A DNA stretch of 16,609 bases from the NCBI GenBank assembly GCA_015852425.1, contig JAAAIG010000834.1, positions 1 through 16,609 of the forward strand, given 5' to 3'. Made by a program: the position numbers and the translations under genes. Numbering within the stretch: the stretch's first letter is position 1; each line of letters opens with the position of its first letter. This document shows, piece by piece, positions 8,957 through 16,609 of the stretch. Source of the DNA: Gryganskiella cystojenkinii (Eukaryota; Mortierellomycota; Mortierellomycetes; Mortierellales; Mortierellaceae). The notes below the pieces were generated by a model. It made no database searches. It worked only from the letters and a program-made list of their open reading frames with translations, and had not been told where the DNA came from.

Positions 8957-11939
8957 TCAATATTCCTTTTGACTTGTCAACAAGTTTTCTTTCCGAAAAG
9001 GTAGAGGCGGTGGTGGCAAAATTGTTGAGAGTACAGGTTTCTGTCCCACGACTAACCACGCCTTGTAAAATGACTGGAGCTGTTCACATTCCTTGTCCAT
9101 CTCTGCCAGCGTTGCCTCACATAATTCTGCAGATTGTCGCCCCAGTTCGCCTCGAAGCCAGATCGAAGCCAGCCCATGCATGTTTTGTCGACTGAGCTGC
9201 CCCAGCAGTCCACCCCAGTCACCCACAGGCAACGCGATACAGAACGAGTTGACTTGCGTAAATCCTGCGCGCTTGAGACCCGGCTTTAAACGTTGGACTT
9301 CTGACGGGTCGACAGACTTTATCTTGGGAGTGTCGAGTGATAACGCATTCACCATATCAGTCGTAGGTCCTGGGTTGTAAACTAGTCCGTCCGACTCTAC
9401 GAGTTGAATGTAACCAGAGGGTTTGAGTACACGAAGCAACTAGATGTGGGTGAAAATATAAAACCAGTTTGTAAGTCTCGGTGAATATCACCACCTGAGT
9501 CTCGCAAGAATTAAAAAAAAAAAAATCTTTCGTACCTCTGCGTTGACTTGCTTTCGTTGGGCAGGTGTGAAGGCGTAGACGAGGAGTCGTTGGTACACAA
9601 AATCAAAATAGTTGTCTGGGAATGGAACGCCATCAAGGACATTGCACAGCTGGAAATGACAGTTTGGTGGGATTGGCTTGGTGCTCGTTTCGGGTCTGGG
9701 ATATATCGGTGAGAGGTCAACTCCATGAATCTCTGCGTTTGGAAATTCTTGAGACATCTCCAGTGCCCATATACCTGTTCCTGTAGCCACATCCAGGATC
9801 TTTAGAGAGGCGCTACGGTCCAGTTTAACGTTATAATTGCCCTGAAAGATGTATCGCACAATGTAGTGCTGGGCCTCCAGTCGATCTGACTCAGTCATAT
9901 CATTAGGGAGCATATACGGTGCCGATTCGACAGCATGTCGCGTCCGACCGTCCTCATACTGCTGCTTGGGTTGCTGGTCGTAAAAGGTATACACCCAATC
10001 GGGCAGTTTTCTGTCTGAGGATACCAGCACGGGTTGGTCACTGGACACCGAATCTGAGCGAGAACTGCTTAGGCTGGATACCGAGGCGTAGTCAGAGTGG
10101 GTGTTCTCATGGGCTGAAGTTGTCGCCGCATTGAACGATGCCGATGATGATGCTGATGAGGGTGTAGCAACGATGACCGAGCGAACAATCGAACGTCCCA
10201 CCAAAGTTTGGAGTCTCTCCATGTCTGCAGTAGTATAGACTGAGTCGGTCGCCAACTCTAGGTCGTAATGTTTTGCTCCTGGCGCTCCCGCAAGAACACT
10301 ACAGATATGTTCCCCATGCAAGCTTGAGGTCATGGTCACAGTGATCTTTCCGCGCTGGTAATCCAAGCATGCACCCACACTTGAGAGGGTACTCTCAAAC
10401 TCGAATTCGTTATAGCCTCCTTGTTTCTTGAGGGTTGTTGGCTGGTGCTTCTGGCACACCCAGTCAGCTCGACCGGGCATTGTCTTGATGCGGTACATTC
10501 GACTAAAGCGAGTTTTGCTCTTGTCCATTTCCAAATACGTTGGAAACTGATTTTCTGGAACAACGCCGTCCATAGCCTTCACGTCCGCTAGATACTCTGT
10601 CAGGTCCCACGGTCGTAATGTGTCAAGGCATGCAACCGTCTCAATGTATGCGATTGACTTGTTAATCCTGTCCAAGGTGAGTGATGTTGGTGGAAACGCG
10701 TCTGCTGGAAAGATCGCTCCTGTGGCCGAGAGGCCTGGTAGAACGTATCCGGATATCTCATTGCTAAACTTGAGCATCTCCAACATGACCATCAAATATG
10801 GACCAAATTTGGCGATAAAGTTGACTGAATCACGCACTCTGTAACCGTCCTGATCTGCCAGATGCAAGCAGGGCGACTCTAGGCTGTCTTGACCCTGACC
10901 AGAAATTGGTGTGTGCGTTCCACATTCACAAAGAAAGAAGAGCCGGAATTGGTTCAATAAGATGTTGGTGGCATCCCATTTGTGGTCGTGACTCGGCAAA
11001 ATGATAAAGAAACGAGGCCAATTTCCTTGCTCGAAATCAATCGGTGTTGAAAGAATTTCCTCCGCCTTAGCCAGGATGAGTGCAAGTCGCACCAGGATCG
11101 CCTTGTGCCTCTGGAGCACATCAATGACAGCGCCTTCGGCCTCCTGACGGACGCCCTCTGTGATACTTCGCCCTTGCTCGTCCGATTCTGTGCAGAACTC
11201 TTCTTTTCCTTCGTCGTGTAGGGCCGCGCTCGCCTTGTCCTTGCCATATCGTGTGTGCTCGTGGTCATTGCTGCTGTTGATGACAAAGCTGGAGTCCTGG
11301 ACTGTGCGAAGATGACTTTGCGTCATGGGTTCATGTGGACTGTGGATCTCTGGGATGTTGATAATGATTGACTGACGAAATCTCGATCGCATCGCTGCAG
11401 TGCTCGCTCCTGAATTCGATTCCGCCCAAGGTGCCACATCTGATATAAGAGTCGAGCTTGTTGCTGCCGGCGCTCTATGGGATGAGGACGAGGACGACGA
11501 GACTGGCGGGGGAGAAGTCGCAGCAGAATTGTAATTGTTGTTGGTGGTGGGAATGATGTAAATTATAGTTCCCTTGCAGGCCGGGATGCGCTCAGGGACG
11601 TGCCTATAGAAACAGAGACAGAGACCGTGATGAAACCAAGCCAATGAAATTCCTTGATTGGTTAATACAAGACGCGCGTTTGCCGATCTGTTTGCAGAGA
11701 ACATGTACTAACCTGCGGAGGTTCTTGTCTCGGATGAACGACAGTGACAGTCCGTCCTGCCGCTCAAAGTAAACGCCCGCGGGGTGTGAGATGCCAAAGT
11801 GGTCCAAGACGTCCTCGAGGAGCACAAAGGCCCGGTCTTCGCCACCAGCGCTTGTGCTAGGAGTCTGTCGAATCACCTCAAGTTTTCGAACAATGCCATT
11901 GAAACTGAACGGCTGCGCGTAGTCGGCTTGTTCAAACAT
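8957..11939 (-). CDS. Multidomain protein with C-terminal SAM-dependent methyltransferase (3 exons, 925 aa)
   Basis: Exons on the - strand are 11939-11713, 11603-9536 and 9439-8957. Introns of 109 nt (GTTAGT..CTATAG) and 96 nt (GTACGA..ATCTAG) keep frame, giving 2778 nt. Residues 1-95 (with AFVLLEDVLDHFGI at 37-50) form a small compact region. A Ser/Pro-rich linker follows (about 95-130). Residues about 210-460 include WPRFFIILP and FRLFFLCECGTHT (Cys-Glu-Cys-Gly at 301-304); I recall similar blocks in uncharacterised Mortierella proteins. After a second Ser-rich linker, residues about 605-925 are a class I methyltransferase: LDVATGTG (motif I, 679-686), GVDLSP with acidic D705, VLDGVPFPDNYFDFV at 731-745, then RVLKPSGYIQLVE across the last exon junction. 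Together with EAQHYIVRYIFQGNY before motif I this resembles fungal UMTA/LaeA-like methyltransferases. The substrate is unknown. The SAM-binding residues look intact, so activity is plausible. The start ATG at 11939 is the first in the open frame of exon 1. Confidence 0.82.
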
Positions 11940-12230
11940 ACTTGTGCTTAACTGAAGGCCCAGTGAGTGTCACAAAGCAATGTTGAAATGAGAGTGGAAT
12001 GCAGTGATGAGATGCAGACATGAGCAGATTCCTCCATTAGGAGGAGACTGCAGTCCATGGGCGTTGATTAGCCTTGTTTTCTTTTTAAGGGGTGGTGTTT
12101 GGCCGCTTTGTGCCACCAAGGAAATCGCCCCGCTCTCGCATTCGCCCTCGCCCTCATCACTACTCAACCGTCGCACTTTCGCCCAGCAAATGCCTGAGCA
12201 TTTTACGGATCACAAATAGCACCTCGTTAG

Positions 12231-12478
12231 GTCCATGCTTGCGTCCCAATGCTCGTATCTAGAAACTTTATTCATGACCGATTGAGCATTTAACAGAGCC
12301 ACAGCCCACTTTCGAAAAGTAAACATGTTCTTTCCCGGTAATGTTTTTGTCCATGTCCACAGCTGTGTTTCGATGTTCGCGCTTAGAAACTTTGTCCACG
12401 ACCGATTAGGTATCAATTGGAGCACCGGCACCCCATACTCTGAAAGAAAATGTGTTCTTTATCTGGTATCTGTCCATG
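12231..12478. repeat. Degenerate tandem repeat, about 120-bp unit, two copies plus the start of a third
   Basis: Unit 1 (12231-12348) and unit 2 (12349-12471) share, in the same order, GTCCATG, a C(G/T)TAGAAACTTT-like block (TCTAGAAACTTTATTCATGA against CTTAGAAACTTTGTCCACGA), CCGATT, and near the end an ATGTTCTTT/GTGTTCTTT block. A third GTCCATG starts at 12472. Identity is moderate, judged by eye. Confidence 0.65.
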
Positions 12479-13109
12479 TCCACCCTAGCCTTTGAGATTC
12501 TTAAAGCGAGCATCAAACAGGAAATATACACCACTTTTGCCATTTTTTCTTCTTCTTTCCGCGTATAATACGTAAAACAGGAAAAATAGTTGATGAAGAG
12601 TAAGTAGCTACCAAAGGACGACCAATGAACACAGACTTAAGGCCAATATCGAGACCTAAAAACAGTCTGAAGGGGCTATCAACAGGATACAGGATCCTCC
12701 ATAGCAGTAGTGACAAAAAGCAAAAAGGGAAGCCTCACCAAGGGTACTCTATGCTGACAAGGCGCTCATTCATTACGCACAAAATCGCATCCCATGTTAA
12801 GTGGAAGGGAGAGATAAAGAGAAACAATTATATACGGTAAGTTTATTAATAACACGATCGTTTTTAATCTTGAAGACGTTCCAGTGTTCTTCGCCTTTGA
12901 AATTATAGTTGATTAGTGTCCACCAGTTGATTGTAGAACCTCAATCTTTTGTGACAATACAACAGTTCAAAACGTTCTGGGTGTATTGTGAAAAAGTGGC
13001 ATGACGATGGTCGAATTTCCTTCTGAGGAGAGGTTTATGAGACGAAGGAATTGCACGCGAAATTACATCTATGAAGATTTTGTATGTACAACAAACTGGC
13101 GGAATTCTG

Positions 13110-13288
13110 CACGAGGGGTGGTGAAATTACTCTCCATAGTTTTTTCACCGGGGGTAGAGGATACCGTCCTTGGTTATTTTCACGGGAATATGCGTGCAAA
13201 TAGACCACTGCACTATTCCTACGGGGGTGCCAATAAGCTCAACGAAAAATTTCACGGGTCGGGGTGCAGCATTCATTTATCCTTTTTT
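13110..13288. repeat. Degenerate minisatellite, about 36-bp unit, five copies
   Basis: A CACGGGGG-like core recurs at 13110, 13146, 13181, 13220 and 13253 (spacing 36, 35, 39 and 33 bp). The cores are CACGAGGGGT, CACCGGGGGT, CACGGGAATA, TACGGGGGTG and CACGGGTCGGGGTG. Four of the five units end in a T-rich run. The rest of the unit is poorly conserved, so this is either an old tandem repeat or a set of spaced G-rich motifs. Confidence 0.45.
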
Positions 13289-13310
13289 AAAATAAGATAT
13301 AGCAGTGAAT

Positions 13311-13355
13311 CACTGACTCAGTGTCCTTTGTTCTGACTCGGTCAGAAAGACAAAG
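13311..13355. promoter_or_regulatory. Palindrome cluster with a Gcn4/AP-1-type TGACTCA site
   Basis: CACTGACTCAGTG at 13311-13323 is a perfect palindrome around a central C and contains TGACTCA, the consensus for Gcn4/AP-1-type bZIP factors. Twenty bases on, TGACTCG lies at the tip of an imperfect hairpin: CTTTGT-TCTGAC, loop TCG, GTCAGA-(AAG bulge)-ACAAAG (13326-13355). It is about 1.4 kb upstream of the fusion gene and 0.4 kb beyond the LRR stop codon, so a regulatory role is unproven. Confidence 0.35.
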
Positions 13356-13681
13356 CGGCAATCCGGTGGCATCAATCGTGTCCGTTTAGCTGAGAGATAG
13401 TTTGTCTTTGCAGAAAGTCGTCTGTTTAGCTTGTTTGTGCACCAGGTGTGTCACATGTGGATCTCTTGGGAGAGTTTGTGAATTCCATTCATATTCTGAG
13501 CCAGAGGTGTAGGATCATGTCCGAAGGTGATATTGTTTCTTGCTAGAGATAAGTCTTAGTGCGTTCTTGCGCGTCCATTAAAAGTGTTGATTAACGTTGG
13601 TTAGCAGGCGATGGCCCTGTTAATTATGAAAGACGACAGTTGGTGCACACAGTTTTACTCCGCCCATTTTTTTTTTTGCTT

Positions 13682-13687
13682 TTTATT
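13682..13687 (-). terminator. Poly(A) signal AATAAA of the intact LRR gene
   Basis: TTTATT on + reads AATAAA on the - strand, 73 nt beyond the TAA at 13761-13763. A- and T-rich runs flank it, as usual near fungal cleavage sites. Confidence 0.55.
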
Positions 13688-13760
13688 CGAGAAAAAAAAA
13701 CATTCCACTTTTCGCTCGCGTTTGCGATTAAAAGTCGAAATCAAATAAGAATAACTTCTG

Positions 13761-15401
13761 TTATACACCGCGGATGGTCAGAGTCAGGTTGGACTTGAGT
13801 GCCTCGCCCAGAGCTTGGGCTCCATTGTGTCCGATTGTGTTGTTATACAAGGTCAAAAAGGTCAGAATTGAGTTGCTCTTGAGCGCCTCAGCCAGAGCCT
13901 GAGCTCCTACGTCTCCGATACCGTTGTTCTCCAATTCCAAAGTGATCAAGGTCGCGTTGCTCTTGAGCGCCTCAGCAAGTGACTGAGCTCCGATGTCTCC
14001 GATACTGCTACCCAAGCCCAAAGTGATCAAGGTCGCGTTGGTCTTGAGTGTCTCAGCCAGTGCCTGAGCTCCGATGTCTCCGATACCGTTGTTTCCCAAG
14101 TCCAAATCGATCAAGGTCGCGTTATTCTTGAGCACCTCAGCCAGTGTTTGAGCTCCGATGTCTCCGATACCATTGCCCTCCAAGCCCAACGTGATCAAAG
14201 TCGCGTTGGTCTTGAGTGCATCAGCCAGTGCCTGAGCTCCAGTGTCTGTGATCAGGTTACTACGCAATTCCAATGTGATTATAGTCGAGTTGATTTTAAG
14301 TGCCTCAGACAGAGCCTGAGCTCCTATATCTTGGATCGAGTTGTTATACAAATTCAAGCTGGTCAAGGTTGAGTTGATCTTGAGTACATCAGACAGCGCC
14401 TGAGCCCCGACGTCTCCGACGCCGTTGTCCTCCAAGCCCAAAGTGATCAAGGTCGCGTTGGTCTTGAGTGCTTCAGCCAGTGCCTGAACTCCTGTGTCTG
14501 CGATCAGGTTACTACACAATTCCAATGTGGTTATAGCCGAGTTGATTTTAAGTGTCTCAGACAAAGCCTGAGCTCCGATATCTTGAATCGAGTTGTTATA
14601 CAAGTTCAAGGTGGTCAGAGTTGAGTTGATCTTGAGTACCTCACATAGCGCCTGAGCTCCGATGTCTCCGATACCGTTGGACATCAAGTCTAACGTGGTG
14701 AGAGTCGAGTTGGTCTTGAGTGCCTCAGACAGCGCCTGAGCTCCGATGTCTCCGATACGGTTACCATCCATTTCCAATTTGCGTATAGTCGAGTTGATTT
14801 TAAATGCCTCAGACAGAGCTTGGGCTCCGTTGTGTCCGATTGAGTTGTAATACAAGTTCAAGGAGGTCAGAGTTGAAGTGATCTTGAGTAGTTCACACAG
14901 CGCCTGAGCTCCGATGTCTCCGATATTGTTGTACATCAAGTCCAACGTGGTGAGAGTCGAGTTGGTCTTGAGTGCCTCAGAAAGCGCCTGAGCTCCGAGG
15001 TCTCCGATACGGTTACTGCCCAATTTCAAACAAGTCAAAGTTGAGTTGGTCTTGAGTGCCTCAGAGAGTGCCTGAGCTCCGATGCTTCGAATGTTGTTGT
15101 TTTCCATATCCAAAGTTTTCAGAGTCGAGTTGACAATGATGGCGATGATACTAGAAACTCCGAGTGTTTGAAAAGCGGAGCGCAGAATCGTCAGATGCTG
15201 TATAAAATGCTTGTTTCTCTCCACAGTTTCCATGCTGGGGCCATTATTTGACAAGACGACAGATTTGTAGAGTGACGGTGCAAACGAGTCGGCCCAATCC
15301 TGACTCACACCCGCGCAGGACGCAAGGTCATCGCGGCTGTCAAGGTAGCCGGCAATTCTTGAGCGAATCTCATGTAGACCGAGGGCATGTACCTGGAACA
15401 T
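13761..15401 (-). CDS. F-box-like protein with 16 Ribonuclease-inhibitor-type leucine-rich repeats (546 aa)
   Basis: This is a single exon of 547 codons including TAA. Residues 9-50 (LHEIRSRIAGYL, then DDLASCAGVSQDWADSF and LYKSVVL) resemble an F-box, the Skp1-binding part of SCF ubiquitin ligases. After a spacer (51-90) come 16 repeats of 28 residues from 91 to 537, each like NSTLTTLDLxxNxIGDIGAQALSEALK, then a cut repeat NLTLTIRGV at the end. One repeat (the fourteenth, GLGSSIGD) lacks a residue. This is the Ribonuclease-inhibitor (NLRC3-like) LRR class, which folds into a curved solenoid and usually binds proteins. The likely role is target recognition for ubiquitination or another protein-binding task; the target is unknown. 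The start is the first ATG in frame at 15401; the open frame runs further upstream without ATG, and the decayed paralog at 668 starts in nearly the same place. Repeats 2-4, 5-7 and 8-10 (DNA) show a 252-bp super-period. Confidence 0.9.
   Translation of the reverse strand: MFQVHALGLHEIRSRIAGYLDSRDDLASCAGVSQDWADSFAPSLYKSVVLSNNGPSMETVERNKHFIQHLTILRSAFQTLGVSSIIAIIVNSTLKTLDMENNNIRSIGAQALSEALKTNSTLTCLKLGSNRIGDLGAQALSEALKTNSTLTTLDLMYNNIGDIGAQALCELLKITSTLTSLNLYYNSIGHNGAQALSEAFKINSTIRKLEMDGNRIGDIGAQALSEALKTNSTLTTLDLMSNGIGDIGAQALCEVLKINSTLTTLNLYNNSIQDIGAQALSETLKINSAITTLELCSNLIADTGVQALAEALKTNATLITLGLEDNGVGDVGAQALSDVLKINSTLTSLNLYNNSIQDIGAQALSEALKINSTIITLELRSNLITDTGAQALADALKTNATLITLGLEGNGIGDIGAQTLAEVLKNNATLIDLDLGNNGIGDIGAQALAETLKTNATLITLGLGSSIGDIGAQSLAEALKSNATLITLELENNGIGDVGAQALAEALKSNSILTFLTLYNNTIGHNGAQALGEALKSNLTLTIRGV
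14341..15096 (-). repeat. Higher-order 252-bp repeat inside the LRR coding sequence
   Basis: Near-identical blocks recur exactly 252 bp apart: TTGTTATACAAATTCAAGCT at 14341, TTGTTATACAAGTTCAAGGT at 14593 and TTGTAATACAAGTTCAAGGA at 14845; also GTTGGACATCAAGTCTAACG at 14676 and GTTGTACATCAAGTCCAACG at 14928. 252 bp is three LRR units of 84 bp. The super-period is visible in the protein too, where every third repeat carries the same variant (for example NLYNNSIQDIG). Part of this pattern extends below 14341. Growth by unequal crossing-over of a three-repeat block explains it. Confidence 0.8.
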
Positions 15402-16453
15402 TGTCGACAAAAAGGATGCTGAGTGTGGCAAATGTGATGGGGCGATGACAAGGAGGACGGTTCTGATGGGGTCACAAGAATGTGCACTAATAATGAGGAA
15501 TCAGGAGAACAAGGAGGTTAGAAGGAAGGCGACGAAGGGGATGAATCTGCAATGCTGTGAAATCGTCAACGAACTCGTGAGCATTGCAGAATTGTCAAAA
15601 AAAAAAGATATCGGTCCTTGCCGTGGAATACAGCTAACAGACGAAGGAGGAGATCAGAGAAGTAACAATGACTCAAAAAAGGGCGAGATGAAGTTGATGG
15701 GTAAAGAGTGAAGATGACGTGAAGTGGTCGCAGCAGCAAGTGACATGGGCGAAAGTGGAGGCAGAGAAGCGACCATGGGTGCTGAGAGAAAGAGTCGAGA
15801 GACAAAATTTCTGGCGCGCCACTGCTCTCTGCTTTCGCCTGACACACAGAACCGAAATAGATTCTCGAGCCCTCTTGTTGTGAAGCTCAACTCTAAACAG
15901 CCACGCACACTCTCGGAGAACATCGCCTCTTGCCTTAGCCTTAGCCTTCACCATTGTCAACACTCTCTCATGCCATCGTCGCGTTCACTTTCAGTGATGA
16001 CCAGGTTCCAAGCGAATGTGTATCACGAATAGGTACCCTGGGCGTATACAGTAAAATCATACACCGGACGGGATTCCAATAATGTAAATAAGGCTAAGCA
16101 TTACTGACGGGTGCTGGAGTGGATGAGCAAAGAACAGCAATTAATATTAGAGTTTGGCAGTTTGGCTCCTTCTTTCTTTCGCCTCATGAGAGTCCACACC
16201 CGTCCCGTTACACGAGGGCGAGGGAGAAAATGCAGCCACAGAGCATGGGCCGTTCAAACCAACGCGGAAGCGACGAATGTGTCTCGAAGCATGCATTCGT
16301 TGTATCTTCCTTCTTTCCTCTCTTCCCCCTCTTTCCCACTTTCCATTCTTCCCAGTTCCATCGTCCCTCAACTGCACATCGTTTCTCAATCTCGTCGCTG
16401 ACTCTCGTACGTCTCTGCTTGATCTCAATAGGCAGAGTGCCATTGCGATTCAG
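15402..16453. other. Intergenic region upstream of the LRR gene and right-edge leader
   Basis: The part next to 15401 is the presumed promoter of the LRR gene. Its - strand is C/T-rich (about 15500-15700), like a fungal leader. ATG context before the gene is ACA-ATG, favourable at -3. From about 16300 to 16400 the + strand is strongly C/T-rich, which may mark the leader of a gene reading right. The open frames of 66-115 codons here look like low-complexity translations; I do not accept them. Confidence 0.4.
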
Positions 16454-16549
16454 ATGCCAAGTATGATTGACAATATGGTCACTGACACCACCGCCCTCTA
16501 CTCCATGATTGCTAGGACCATTAAGAAGTCGGAGAAACTATATGTTTAG
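16454..16549 (+). CDS. Doubtful 31-codon frame, possible first exon at the right edge
   Basis: An ATG at 16454, placed after a C/T-rich stretch, opens MPSMIDNMVTDTT, then MIARTIKKSEKLYV, and stops at TAG 16547-16549. The next DNA in another frame reads SSAFSSSRRTSSPQTELDLA to the window edge, so an intron or frame change could continue a longer gene. No family is recognised. Confidence 0.2.
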   Translation: MPSMIDNMVTDTTALYSMIARTIKKSEKLYV

Positions 16550-16609
16550 CAGTGCATTTTCATCCTCGCGAAGGACGTCCTCGCCACAAACTGAGCTGGA
16601 TCTTGCCAA

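Larger units (their letters stand above)
11940..13681. other. Gene-poor intergenic region with repeats
   Basis: This stretch lies upstream of the fusion gene and downstream of the LRR gene. It contains two degenerate tandem repeats (12231-12478 and 13110-13288) and a palindrome cluster (13311-13355), listed separately, plus a small inverted repeat CCTCC-ATTA-GGAGG at 12031-12044. A 111-codon ATG frame at 13001-13336 (+) overlaps the second repeat and has no recognisable motif; I do not accept it as a gene. No TATA box is evident before the start at 11939. Confidence 0.45.

Noticed and set aside
12513..12716. Minus-strand translation with DIGLKSVFIGRPL resembling a segment of FMN-dependent dehydrogenases
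   Set aside because: Only about 15 residues look similar, the neighbouring residues do not fit the family and no other motif is present; chance is more likely.
13001..13336. 111-codon ATG open frame on +
   Set aside because: It overlaps the degenerate G-rich repeat, has no recognisable domain, and a frame of this length is expected by chance in 16 kb.
14148..14372. Plus-strand frame inside the LRR gene with its own repeat pattern
   Set aside because: It is the antisense reading of the 84-bp LRR repeats.
1..16609. CRISPR array, operon or bacterial origin
   Set aside because: There are no short palindromic repeats with unique spacers; introns, AATAAA signals and gene spacing show eukaryotic DNA.

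Overview
The window reads as nuclear DNA of a filamentous fungus, most likely an early-diverging one (Mucoromycota, Mortierellomycotina-like). The reasons are short introns of about 70-340 nt with GT..AG ends, AATAAA signals shortly after stop codons, pyrimidine-rich leaders, gene spacing of 0.6-1.8 kb, and proteins resembling families I associate with Mortierella relatives (Ribonuclease-inhibitor-type LRR proteins with an F-box-like head, and large proteins with a Cys-Glu-Cys-Gly core). The lineage is an inference from memory and was not checked by a search.

Layout, left to right. (1) 1-100: tail of an unrecognised + strand gene. (2) 668-1386 (+): a decayed F-box-like/LRR gene with two frameshifts. 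(3) 1560-2325 (-): a frameshifted relic of an unrecognised protein, converging on the first relic. (4) 2475-2684 (+): a short open segment with coding-like composition. (5) 2971-3964 (+): an intact four-exon gene for a nitrobindin/THAP4-type heme-binding beta-barrel protein with a possible mitochondrial leader. (6) 4642-5505 (+): a decayed tandem copy of the same gene. (7) 6630-8308 (+): a three-exon gene for a seven-helix membrane protein with receptor-like topology. (8) 8957-11939 (-): a three-exon, 925-residue protein that joins a class I SAM-dependent methyltransferase to two upstream regions. (9) 11940-13760: gene-poor DNA with two degenerate tandem repeats and palindromic sites. (10) 13761-15401 (-): an intact 546-residue F-box-like protein with 16 Ribonuclease-inhibitor-type LRRs, paralogous to item 2. 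(11) 15402-16609: promoter-like DNA and a doubtful open frame at the edge.

These are separate eukaryotic genes, not an operon. The common theme is gene-family turnover. Two families (LRR and nitrobindin) each have one intact and one broken copy within 15 kb, and the intact LRR gene has grown by duplication of a 252-bp block. The most unusual intact gene is the methyltransferase fusion. Nothing proves a new defence or signalling system. An LRR protein, a receptor-like seven-helix protein and a putative sensor-methyltransferase close together could be of that kind, but the link is inference from proximity only.
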